A stretch of DNA of 5,206 bases, taken from Marinagarivorans sp. UBA5870. GTDB lineage: Bacteria; Pseudomonadota; Gammaproteobacteria; Pseudomonadales; Cellvibrionaceae. The notes below the pieces were generated by a model, which had not been told where the DNA came from, ran no database searches, and worked only from the letters and a program-made list of their open reading frames with translations. The stretch lies in contig DJFO01000107.1 in assembly GCA_002432555.1 (NCBI GenBank), positions 4,199-9,404 on the forward strand. Reading direction: 5' to 3'. Below, piece by piece: positions 1 to 5,206 of the stretch (its first letter is position 1; every line of letters begins with the position of its first letter). A program made the position numbers and the translations under genes.

Positions 1-1612
1 TATGAATATCGCACTCCCCGACAACATCTTCCGTCTCGGCCTCCGCTAAGACTGGCTCATCGAAGACGGATTCATCTTGCAGCTCGGAATTGTAGAAAGG
101 AACGGTCTTGTCACTTTCGTCAAATGCAGCTGAATCGGCTAAGTCAAAGTCATTCGGCGAGTCGCCGCTGAAATCATTATTGAACTCGTCTTCGTAGTTG
201 TCCTTACGGCTGCGCATATAAAAGAATGCGGCGAGGGCCAATATGAGGACGCCTGCACCCACGCCGACGTACAGGATATTGTCCATCAACAGGTCGAGCC
301 AAGATTTTCCCGCGGGAGGCGCTTTTGCGGGAGGCGCGACCTTGGGTTTAGCCGCGGGCGGGGTCTCGGCTGCGTTCGGCTGCGCAGCGGGCTGCTCCGC
401 GGGCGGTGCGGTAACTGCCGCTTCCTGAGGAGGTTGTTCGGGAGCGGGTTGATTGGCCTGCTGGGCAGCAAGTTCAAGCGCGCGCATTTCCTCGCTGCTG
501 ACCTGCACCAACTTTTCCATGGTCTGGATTTGCTCTTCCACAGATTGCAGGCGTGATTTCAAATCGGCGTTTTCACGACTCGCCGCGTCGAGCTCCTCCT
601 GGGTCTGACTCAGTGCCTCGGAAGCACCGCTACCGCCCTCACTGCCAGTTTCTGAGCCTGTGCCCTGCCCCGCCGGCCCGGCGTTTGCGGGGGCAGACAA
701 CTTCACCCGCCCTTCGGGCGCGGTGCTGGTTTCGCGGGTAGGGCTAAAACTTTTGCTGCCCTCCAGTTGTGCCTGGCCGCGGTTGTTCCAGTTGTCGTTT
801 TGGGTTGCGACCTCCCGCATAGCGTCACGCGCAGTTAAATTCTGGATCTCCTGCAGATCTGGAATCCGCAGCACCTGACCACGCCGCAGGCGATTGATAT
901 TGTTGTTGATGAAGGCATTGGGATTGAGTCGCTGAATCGCCAGCATGGTCTGCTGCACGGATACAGCGGAGTCCGGCTTCACGCGTGAAGCAATTGACCA
1001 GAGGTTTTCATTGGCTCCGACGGGGCCGTAGGTATCGGATGCGCCTGCGGCGGATTCTCTTGCATTCGCGCGGGCGTCCGCCGGCCGGGAGCTGGCGGTC
1101 GTTTCCGGCGGGGTAGCCGCAGACGGCGTCTGTCGAGGAGGTGATTCGCGGTTTATCGGCGCCGCTTGGTCGACGCGGGGCGCGGCCTGCACCGGAGCCG
1201 GCCGGGAGCCAGTAAAAATCGGCAAGTCGACCAACAAGGTGTATTCCCGCAGAAGTTTGCCGCTCGGCCACTGCGCAGTCACTATAAAATTGAGGAAGGG
1301 CTCTCTAACGGGTTGCTCGCTCGTGACTTTCACTACAGGTCCGCGCGGTGAGCTCAGCTCTACATTGAACTTCAGCTCAGTGACAAAAAAGTTTCGATCG
1401 ACGCCGGCGCGCTCAAACTCCGCCGGGGAGGCAATGCCGATCAAAATCTCGCGCTCGGTCAAGTCGCGCACGTGCAACAGCTGGATCTCGGCGTTCAGCG
1501 GCTGATTGAGCGAAGAATTGAGTTTTATCTCGCCCAGACCAAGCGCAGCGGCCATTGACGAAAAAATCGTCAGACATGCGCCTATCAAAAACGCCTTTGT
1601 GCGAAGCCCCAT
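1..1612 (-). CDS. fimV: FimV-family polar pilus-assembly / peptidoglycan-binding protein (N-terminal 537 codons, cut by window edge)
   Basis: FimV proteins are inner-membrane hub proteins at the cell pole that support type IV pilus secretin assembly, twitching and cAMP signalling. I read one open frame from the ATG at 1612 to the window edge, with no stop or frameshift. Residues 1-23 form a signal peptide ending MAAA before LGLGEIKL, which matches the mature FimV start. Residues about 24-132 are the conserved N-terminal domain (NQPLNAEI, then EYTLLVDLP). A Pro/Ala/Ser-rich linker follows. Residues about 195-251 are the LysM-like FimV motif, starting YGPVGANENLWSIA and ending NNINRLRRGQVLRIP. 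Residues about 331-386 look like a coiled coil, about 387-436 are Pro/Ala-rich, and 446-465 form a transmembrane helix followed by the positive-inside MRSRK. The tail from 471 on is very acidic. The family is usually about 700-1000 residues, so the cytoplasmic TPR part and C-terminal FimV domain should lie beyond position 1. A Shine-Dalgarno at 1620-1624 supports the start. The family call is firm; the cellular role is inferred from the family. Confidence 0.95.
   Translation of the reverse strand, partial: MGLRTKAFLIGACLTIFSSMAAALGLGEIKLNSSLNQPLNAEIQLLHVRDLTEREILIGIASPAEFERAGVDRNFFVTELKFNVELSSPRGPVVKVTSEQPVREPFLNFIVTAQWPSGKLLREYTLLVDLPIFTGSRPAPVQAAPRVDQAAPINRESPPRQTPSAATPPETTASSRPADARANARESAAGASDTYGPVGANENLWSIASRVKPDSAVSVQQTMLAIQRLNPNAFINNNINRLRRGQVLRIPDLQEIQNLTARDAMREVATQNDNWNNRGQAQLEGSKSFSPTRETSTAPEGRVKLSAPANAGPAGQGTGSETGSEGGSGASEALSQTQEELDAASRENADLKSRLQSVEEQIQTMEKLVQVSSEEMRALELAAQQANQPAPEQPPQEAAVTAPPAEQPAAQPNAAETPPAAKPKVAPPAKAPPAGKSWLDLLMDNILYVGVGAGVLILALAAFFYMRSRKDNYEDEFNNDFSGDSPNDFDLADSAAFDESDKTVPFYNSELQDESVFDEPVLAEAETEDVVGECDIH
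312..341 (-). repeat. Short tandem repeat (15-bp unit) in the fimV Pro/Ala linker
   Basis: The 11-bp plus-strand sequence GCGGGAGGCGC occurs at 312-322 and again at 327-337, a 15-bp period. On the coding strand the two units encode APPAK (residues 426-430) and APPAG (431-435), just before the transmembrane helix of FimV. The unit is in frame, so gain or loss of a copy would change linker length without breaking the gene. With only two copies it may simply reflect low-complexity sequence. Confidence 0.6.
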
Positions 1613-1619
1613 AGGAGAA

Positions 1620-1624
1620 TCCTT
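1620..1624 (-). promoter_or_regulatory. Shine-Dalgarno site of fimV
   Basis: The minus strand reads AAGGA followed by seven bases (TTCTCCT) and then the ATG at 1612-1610. The spacing is ideal. It fixes the start immediately before a well-formed signal peptide. Confidence 0.8.
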
Positions 1625-1659
1625 ATCTTGTGTGGTTACTTAGCCAGAGGTGCACCCAG

Positions 1660-1757
1660 ATCAACTTACCGGTGGGGCTACAGGCGGCTGGAAACCTCGA
1701 ATAGTCTTTCACTTATTGCTGTAAGTATTCATTATAAATAGCTTTTTATCAACTTAC
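1660..1757 (-). repeat. Pair of 10-bp direct repeats upstream of fimV
   Basis: On the minus strand GTAAGTTGAT occurs exactly at 1757-1748 and at 1669-1660, 88 bp apart start to start. The first copy overlaps the candidate -35 element and the second lies about 50-60 bp upstream of the fimV start codon. No known operator was recognised. Chance recurrence of a 10-mer within about 300 bp is unlikely but possible. Confidence 0.4.
1724..1752 (-). promoter_or_regulatory. Candidate sigma-70 promoter for fimV
   Basis: On the minus strand TTGATA (1752-1747, five of six matches to TTGACA) is followed by a 17-bp spacer and AATACT (1729-1724, four of six matches to TATAAT). Initiation near 1717 would give a leader of about 100 nt. 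A perfect TATAAT also lies in the spacer at 1736-1731, but it lacks a good -35 at normal distance (CCGTAA at 17 bp). A fimV promoter somewhere here is likely because a strong terminator separates fimV from asd; the exact boxes are uncertain. Confidence 0.35.
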
Positions 1758-1822
1758 GGTCCGTTGACGGATGGTGAAACGGCAAGATCTGTTATGGATT
1801 TATGATTGCCAGAAAGTTTTTA

Positions 1823-1857
1823 CCAATTTTTGCGCCGTCGGGCCAGTAAAAAATTGG
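1823..1857. repeat. AT-rich inverted repeat between the asd terminator and fimV
   Basis: CCAATTTTT at 1823-1831 is the exact reverse complement of AAAAATTGG at 1849-1857, giving 9-bp arms around a 17-base GC-richer loop. It lies about 30 bp beyond the asd terminator and about 70 bp upstream of the candidate fimV -35. It could be an operator-like site or a second weak hairpin. Its long loop and AT-rich stem make it a poor terminator. Confidence 0.4.
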
Positions 1858-1886
1858 ACGTTCTCGAATAGAACTATAGCAACTGG

Positions 1887-1920
1887 AAAAACAAAAGCCC
1901 TGTGCCGGGGCACAGGGCTT
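1887..1920 (-). terminator. Rho-independent terminator of the leuCDB-asd operon
   Basis: The arms AAGCCCTGTGCC (1895-1906) and GGCACAGGGCTT (1909-1920) are perfect 12-bp complements separated by two bases, so the real fold is an 11-bp GC-rich stem with a four-base loop. On the minus strand the stem ends in TT and is followed by GTTTTT. It begins 29 bp after the asd stop. No T-tract follows on the plus strand, so it works in the asd direction. Confidence 0.92.
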
Positions 1921-1949
1921 CGAGACAAGCCACAAAAATGTGGAGCCGA

Positions 1950-3059
1950 TCAGCTTTGCTGCAGAATTCTCAGCATCCGGCGCAGGGGTTCCGCCGCTCC
2001 CCACAATAGCTGGTCGCCAACGGTGAAGGCCGCCAGGTACTCCGGTCCCATGTTCATCTTGCGCAGCCGACCTACCGGAATGCTTAAGGTCCCGGTCACC
2101 TTTGTCGGCGTCAGCTCACCCATGGAGGCTTCGCGTGTATTGGGAATCACCTTGACCCACTCGTTGGCGCTGGCGATGATTTGTTCGATTTCGGCCAGCG
2201 GGAGGTCCTTCTTGAGTTTGATTGTCAGTGCCTGGCTGTGGCAACGCATAGCCCCGATTCGAACACATATACCGTCCATGGGGATTGGGTTTTGAGTGCC
2301 GAGGATTTTGTTGGTCTCCGCCTGAGCTTTCCACTCTTCGCGGCTCTGGCCGTTGTCCAGTTGCTTATCGATATAGGGCAGCAGGCTGCCAGCAAGCGGG
2401 GCGCCAAATTGCTCTTTGGGGAAGGCGCTGCTGCGCATCGTCTCTGCGACTACTCGGTCAATCTCGAGAATCGCGCTGGCGGGATCGGCAAGTTGATCGG
2501 CGACAGAGGCGTGCACCGATCCCATCTGGCTGATCAACTCGCGCATATTCTGCGCCCCCGCTCCGCTGGCCGCCTGATAGGTCATGGAACTCACCCATTC
2601 GACCAACCCCTCTTGAAACAGACCGCCAAGCCCCATCAACATGAGACTGACTGTGCAGTTGCCGCCAACGAAATTCTTGATTCCTTTTTTCAGCCCATCG
2701 CGGATCACATGATCATTGACCGGATCGAGAATAATGATGGCGTCGTCTTTCATGCGCAGAGAAGACGCAGCATCGATCCAGTAGCCCTGCCAACCCGCCT
2801 GGCGCAATTCATTAAAGACGGCGCTGGTGTAATCGCCGCCCTGGCAGGAAATAATCGCGTCCATTGCCTTGAGTGACGCAATATCATAAGCGTCCTTCAA
2901 AGGTGCGACGGGCTTACCGACATCCGGTCCAGGACCACCGACATTGGAAGTGGTGAAGAACACCGGATTGATGGTGGCGAAATCGTTTTCCTCTCGCATC
3001 CGGCCCATGAGGACGGATCCCACCATTCCGCGCCAGCCGACAAAACCTACGTGCATCAT
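1950..3059 (-). CDS. asd: Aspartate-semialdehyde dehydrogenase
   Basis: This cytoplasmic enzyme reduces aspartyl-4-phosphate to aspartate semialdehyde with NADPH, the branch point to lysine/diaminopimelate, threonine and methionine. The 369-residue length matches the E. coli/Pseudomonas-type enzyme (about 367-370). The NADP-binding loop is GWRGMVG at residues 8-14. The catalytic cysteine is C135 in [11 protein letters not shown]241 and K244 lie in [12 protein letters not shown]267 and the catalytic base H274 lie in [10 protein letters not shown]. These fall at the positions I know from the E. coli enzyme. I chose the ATG at 3059 because AGGAG sits 8 bases upstream and the product aligns with known N-termini. 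An in-frame ATG at 3077 would overlap the leuB stop as ATGA and add six residues, but it has no Shine-Dalgarno. It is the last gene of the leu operon, 14 bp after leuB, and is followed by a terminator. Confidence 0.98.
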   Translation of the reverse strand: MMHVGFVGWRGMVGSVLMGRMREENDFATINPVFFTTSNVGGPGPDVGKPVAPLKDAYDIASLKAMDAIISCQGGDYTSAVFNELRQAGWQGYWIDAASSLRMKDDAIIILDPVNDHVIRDGLKKGIKNFVGGNCTVSLMLMGLGGLFQEGLVEWVSSMTYQAASGAGAQNMRELISQMGSVHASVADQLADPASAILEIDRVVAETMRSSAFPKEQFGAPLAGSLLPYIDKQLDNGQSREEWKAQAETNKILGTQNPIPMDGICVRIGAMRCHSQALTIKLKKDLPLAEIEQIIASANEWVKVIPNTREASMGELTPTKVTGTLSIPVGRLRKMNMGPEYLAAFTVGDQLLWGAAEPLRRMLRILQQS

Positions 3060-3067
3060 GTTCATTA

Positions 3068-3072
3068 CTCCT
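3068..3072 (-). promoter_or_regulatory. Shine-Dalgarno site of asd
   Basis: AGGAG on the minus strand lies directly after the leuB stop. It is 8 bases from the ATG at 3059, 11 from the one at 3056, only 2 from the one at 3065, and downstream of the one at 3077. Of four in-frame ATG codons it therefore best supports 3059. Confidence 0.75.
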
Positions 3073-3073
3073 A

Positions 3074-4162
3074 TCATCGAGATAAATTGTCGAGGGCTGC
3101 GACTACGGCGTCGCCCATGGCGGCAGTGCCCACTTTTCGTTTGCCTTCGCTGAAGATGTCCGCCGTGCGGTACCCCAGATCCAGCACCTCTCCCACAGCC
3201 GCCTCTATGGCATCCGCCGCGGCTTTTTGACCCAGCGAATACCGGAGCATCATCGAACCGGACAAAATTGTTGCCAGTGGATTCGCCACTCCCTGCCCCG
3301 CTATGTCCGGGGCTGAACCGTGGACTGGTTCGTAGAGCCCGCGAGCCTGCTTATTTAGGGCGGCCGAGGGCAACATGCCGATGGAGCCGGTCAGCATCGC
3401 CGCCGCGTCGGACAAAATATCGCCAAACATGTTGCCGGTGACAATCACATCGAACTGCTTGGGCGCGCGCACCAATTGCATTGCCGCGTTATCCACGTAC
3501 ATGTGGCTCAATTCCACATCAGGGTAATCCGGGGCAAGCCGATCCATGACTTCGCGCCACAGAACGGTCACCTCTAAAACATTCGCTTTATCGACAGAGC
3601 AAAGTTTACCGCGCCGCTTGCGCGCCATTTCAAAGGCGGTCCGACCAATCCGTTCGATCTCGTGCTCGGCGTAGACATAGGTATTAAACCCCTGGCGCTC
3701 GCCGTTTTCTAAGGTGCGAATCCCGCGCGGCTGGCCGAAATAAATGCCGCCGGTGAGTTCGCGCACGATCAGAATATCCAAGCCAGATACCACCTCAGGC
3801 TTTAGGGTTGACGCCTCGGCCAACTGGGGATAAAGGATCGCCGGCCGCAAATTGGCGTAGAGCCCCAGATCGTATCTCAGACGCAGAAGACCTTTTTCCG
3901 GGCGCAAGGCAGATTCGAGCCGGTCCCACTGGGGACCGCCGACCGACCCCATCAGAATGGCGTCAGCACCACGACATTTGTCCAGGGTACTGTCCGCCAA
4001 CGGAACACCGTGGACATCCAATGCACTGCCGCCGATCAAATCCGATTCGTAGGTGAGGCCCAATCCGAAGATCGCATCGACCTTTTGCAGGACCTTCTGC
4101 GCTTCCCGCACGATTTCCGGCCCTATGCCGTCACCGGGGAGTAAGACTATTTTTTTCGACAT
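3074..4162 (-). CDS. leuB: 3-isopropylmalate dehydrogenase
   Basis: LeuB oxidises and decarboxylates 3-isopropylmalate with NAD+ to 2-ketoisocaproate, the immediate precursor of leucine, in the cytoplasm. At 362 residues it matches the usual family length (about 360). It starts [18 protein letters not shown], the family N-terminus. Substrate-binding arginines are R96, R106 and R134; the catalytic Tyr/Lys pair is Y141 (GGIYFG) and K192 (VDKANVLE). Metal-binding aspartates are D224, D248 and D252, the last two in the dehydrogenase signature [14 protein letters not shown]. The NAD pocket [15 protein letters not shown] is at 281-295, with D286 typical of NAD rather than NADP use. The frame is open further upstream to an ATG at 4228 inside leuD, but that would add 22 residues unlike the family. 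The ATG at 4162 has GGAG 5 bases upstream and begins 13 bp after the leuD stop. Confidence 0.98.
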   Translation of the reverse strand: MSKKIVLLPGDGIGPEIVREAQKVLQKVDAIFGLGLTYESDLIGGSALDVHGVPLADSTLDKCRGADAILMGSVGGPQWDRLESALRPEKGLLRLRYDLGLYANLRPAILYPQLAEASTLKPEVVSGLDILIVRELTGGIYFGQPRGIRTLENGERQGFNTYVYAEHEIERIGRTAFEMARKRRGKLCSVDKANVLEVTVLWREVMDRLAPDYPDVELSHMYVDNAAMQLVRAPKQFDVIVTGNMFGDILSDAAAMLTGSIGMLPSAALNKQARGLYEPVHGSAPDIAGQGVANPLATILSGSMMLRYSLGQKAAADAIEAAVGEVLDLGYRTADIFSEGKRKVGTAAMGDAVVAALDNLSR

Positions 4163-4167
4163 ATCGA

Positions 4168-4171
4168 CTCC
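4168..4171 (-). promoter_or_regulatory. Shine-Dalgarno site of leuB
   Basis: GGAG on the minus strand, 5 bases before the ATG at 4162, lies in the 13-bp gap after leuD. It selects this start over the longer frame beginning at 4228 inside leuD. Confidence 0.7.
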
Positions 4172-4175
4172 AGTT

Positions 4176-4823
4176 TCAGTTGACCGCGCCAAACAGCCAA
4201 GGGGCGGTAATTCTCCGCTTGGCCTCATAGGTTTTAATGTAGTCCGCGTCCTGCAGCGTCAAACCTATGTCATCCAAGCCGTGCAGGAGGCAGTGTTTGC
4301 GGAAAGCGTCCACTTCGAAATCCGACTCCCTGCCGTCAGGCCGGATAACAACCTGTCGCGATAGGTCGACAGTCAAGGAGTAGCCCTCGTTCGCATAAAG
4401 TTCGGCAAACAGCTCAGCCACCACCGCGGCCGGCAATACCACCGGTAACAGGCCATTCTTAAAGCAGTTGTTATAAAAAATGTCCGCAAAACTCGGCGCA
4501 ATGATGCAGCGAAAGCCGTATTCGTCGAGGGCCCAAGGAGCGTGCTCACGACTGGAGCCGCAGCCAAAGTTTTCTCGGGCCAGCAAAATGGTCGCCCCTT
4601 GGTAACGCGGGAAGTTCAAGGGAAACTCCGGGTTGAGCGGCCGACGCGAATTGTCCTTGCCAGGCTCACCTTTATCCAAATACCGTAATTCATCGAAGGC
4701 GTTGGGGCCAAATCCAGTCCGCGCAATCGACTTCAAAAACTGCTTCGGGATGATCAGGTCCGTGTCGACATTCGGACGGTCCATGGGTGCCGCAAGGCCG
4801 GTCATACAGGTAAAACTTTTCAT
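4176..4823 (-). CDS. leuD: 3-isopropylmalate dehydratase small subunit
   Basis: LeuD is the swivel-domain subunit that pairs with LeuC to isomerise 2-isopropylmalate to 3-isopropylmalate via 2-isopropylmaleate. The 215-residue product has the family start ([20 protein letters not shown]), the [12 protein letters not shown] segment at 20-31, and the aconitase-type swivel motif [13 protein letters not shown] at 87-99, which supplies substrate-binding serine and arginine residues. The following [16 protein letters not shown] segment at 112-127 is also typical. The length is close to that of other gammaproteobacterial LeuD proteins (about 200-215). The start is supported by AGGAG at 4829-4833, 5 bases upstream, which overlaps the leuC stop codon, so the two subunit genes are probably translationally coupled. 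No residue that I would expect is missing. Confidence 0.98.
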   Translation of the reverse strand: MKSFTCMTGLAAPMDRPNVDTDLIIPKQFLKSIARTGFGPNAFDELRYLDKGEPGKDNSRRPLNPEFPLNFPRYQGATILLARENFGCGSSREHAPWALDEYGFRCIIAPSFADIFYNNCFKNGLLPVVLPAAVVAELFAELYANEGYSLTVDLSRQVVIRPDGRESDFEVDAFRKHCLLHGLDDIGLTLQDADYIKTYEAKRRITAPWLFGAVN

Positions 4824-4828
4824 AAACT

Positions 4829-4833
4829 CTCCT
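4829..4833 (-). promoter_or_regulatory. Shine-Dalgarno site of leuD overlapping the leuC stop
   Basis: On the minus strand the leuC stop TAG (4834-4832) runs into AGGAG (4833-4829), and the leuD ATG follows 5 bases later. A ribosome finishing leuC would be placed on the leuD start, which fits equal production of the two subunits. Confidence 0.75.
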
Positions 4834-5206
4834 ATACGCCGCTGGCGAATTGACGGACATCGACAAAGTGGCCGGCTATAGCCGCGCCTGCCGCCATCGC
4901 GGGACTCACCAAGTGGGTCCTGCCGCCGTAGCCCTGACGGCCTTCAAAGTTGCGATTGGATGTGGACGCGCACCGCTCACCCGGCTCCAACCGATCGGCA
5001 TTCATGGCCAGGCACATGGAGCAGCCGGGTTCTCGCCACTCAAACCCTGCGGCGGTAAAAATTTTGTCTAATCCTTCGGCTTCCGCTTGCGCTTTGACCT
5101 CACCGGAGCCAGGAACCACCATGGCGAGGGCGACGCTGTCCGCTTTCTTCCTGCCCTTCACCACTGCGGCGGCCGCGCGAATGTCTTCGATGCGCGAATT
5201 GGTACA
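4832..5206 (-). CDS. leuC: 3-isopropylmalate dehydratase large subunit (C-terminal 124 residues, cut by window edge)
   Basis: LeuC carries the [4Fe-4S] cluster and most of the active site of isopropylmalate isomerase and works as a heterodimer with LeuD. The window holds the last 124 of an expected roughly 470 residues. The first visible residues, [13 protein letters not shown], include the first cluster-binding cysteine. The other two are in GCSMCLAMN at local residues 61-69, inside the segment [14 protein letters not shown], which fits the aconitase-family iron-sulphur signature. [16 protein letters not shown] and [16 protein letters not shown] follow and are also hallmark segments. All three cluster ligands are therefore present even though the gene is partial. 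It ends 8 bp before leuD. The promoter and any leu leader or attenuator would be outside the window on the right. Confidence 0.97.
   Translation of the reverse strand, partial: CTNSRIEDIRAAAAVVKGRKKADSVALAMVVPGSGEVKAQAEAEGLDKIFTAAGFEWREPGCSMCLAMNADRLEPGERCASTSNRNFEGRQGYGGRTHLVSPAMAAGAAIAGHFVDVRQFASGV

Larger units (their letters stand above)
1613..1949 (-). other. Intergenic region between asd and fimV (337 bp)
   Basis: There is no credible gene here: the open frames crossing it have no recognisable protein features and mostly extend from asd shadows. In transcription order it holds a rho-independent terminator (1887-1920), an AT-rich inverted repeat (1823-1857), a candidate fimV promoter (1724-1752), two copies of a 10-bp direct repeat (1748-1757 and 1660-1669), an 8-bp palindrome GGTGCACC (1649-1656) and the fimV Shine-Dalgarno (1620-1624). 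The 1670-1880 part looks AT-richer than the flanking genes, as expected for a promoter region. I saw no tRNA or known riboswitch structure. Confidence 0.7.

Noticed and set aside
1008..1271. Open minus-strand frame of 87 codons inside fimV
   Set aside because: It is in a different frame from fimV within a continuous fimV reading frame, and its Arg/Pro-rich composition is typical of a shadow frame.
1574..1612. Possible lipobox (IGAC, residues 10-13) at the FimV N-terminus
   Set aside because: The region before the cysteine is too short for a lipoprotein signal. The MAAA / LGLGEI junction matches the normal FimV signal-peptidase I site.
1731..1736. Perfect TATAAT on the minus strand as the fimV -10 box
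   Set aside because: The hexamer at 16-18 bp upstream is a poor -35 (for example CCGTAA) and there is no TG extension. It is kept only as an alternative within the promoter entry.
1771..2295. Open plus-strand frame of 174 codons crossing the asd-fimV spacer into asd
   Set aside because: It reads through the operon terminator hairpin and then antisense to asd. It has no convincing ribosome site and no protein-like features.
2181..2876. Open plus-strand frame of 231 codons antisense to asd
   Set aside because: It lies wholly within asd on the opposite strand, has no recognisable domain, and is explained by the codon bias of asd, whose active-site residues are all intact.
3808..4056. Plus-strand open frame antisense to leuB (82 codons)
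   Set aside because: It is a shadow of leuB with low-complexity Arg/Pro content and no family resemblance.
1..5206. Mobile elements, CRISPR array, tRNA/rRNA, phage or defence genes
   Set aside because: I looked on both strands. The window is filled by five collinear core genes and one short spacer, with no transposase-like frame, repeat-spacer pattern or tRNA-like cloverleaf.

Overview
The window looks like ordinary core chromosome from a gammaproteobacterium. The best guess is a Pseudomonas-related or Cellvibrio-like lineage, because the gene order leuC-leuD-leuB-asd-fimV is typical of that group and Asd closely resembles the Pseudomonas protein. GC content looks moderately high by eye, and codon use appears even across all genes. 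All five genes lie on the minus strand, so transcription runs from the right edge (5206) to the left edge (1).

Region by region, in transcription order: (1) 5206-4832 is the C-terminal part of leuC, the large subunit of 3-isopropylmalate dehydratase, cut by the window edge. (2) 4823-4176 is leuD, the small subunit. (3) 4162-3074 is leuB, 3-isopropylmalate dehydrogenase. (4) 3059-1950 is asd, aspartate-semialdehyde dehydrogenase. The gaps between these four genes are only 8, 13 and 14 bp, and each gap carries or overlaps a Shine-Dalgarno sequence, so they almost certainly form one operon. (5) 1949-1613 is a 337-bp intergenic stretch. It holds a strong rho-independent terminator for the operon, an AT-rich inverted repeat, a candidate fimV promoter and a 10-bp direct repeat. 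(6) 1612-1 is the N-terminal 537 codons of a FimV-family protein: signal peptide, conserved N-terminal domain, LysM-like domain, coiled coil, Pro/Ala-rich linker, one transmembrane helix and the start of an acidic cytoplasmic part. It runs off the left edge.

LeuC and LeuD form the Fe-S isomerase that converts 2-isopropylmalate to 3-isopropylmalate. LeuB oxidises that product to the precursor of leucine. Asd makes aspartate semialdehyde for lysine/diaminopimelate, threonine and methionine. FimV is functionally separate: it is a polar inner-membrane, peptidoglycan-associated hub for type IV pili and twitching.

I found no mobile element, CRISPR array, RNA gene, phage gene or defence gene, and no sign of a new system. 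The features most worth a second look are the regulatory-looking sequences between asd and fimV. The plus strand has several open frames, but all look like shadows of the minus-strand genes.
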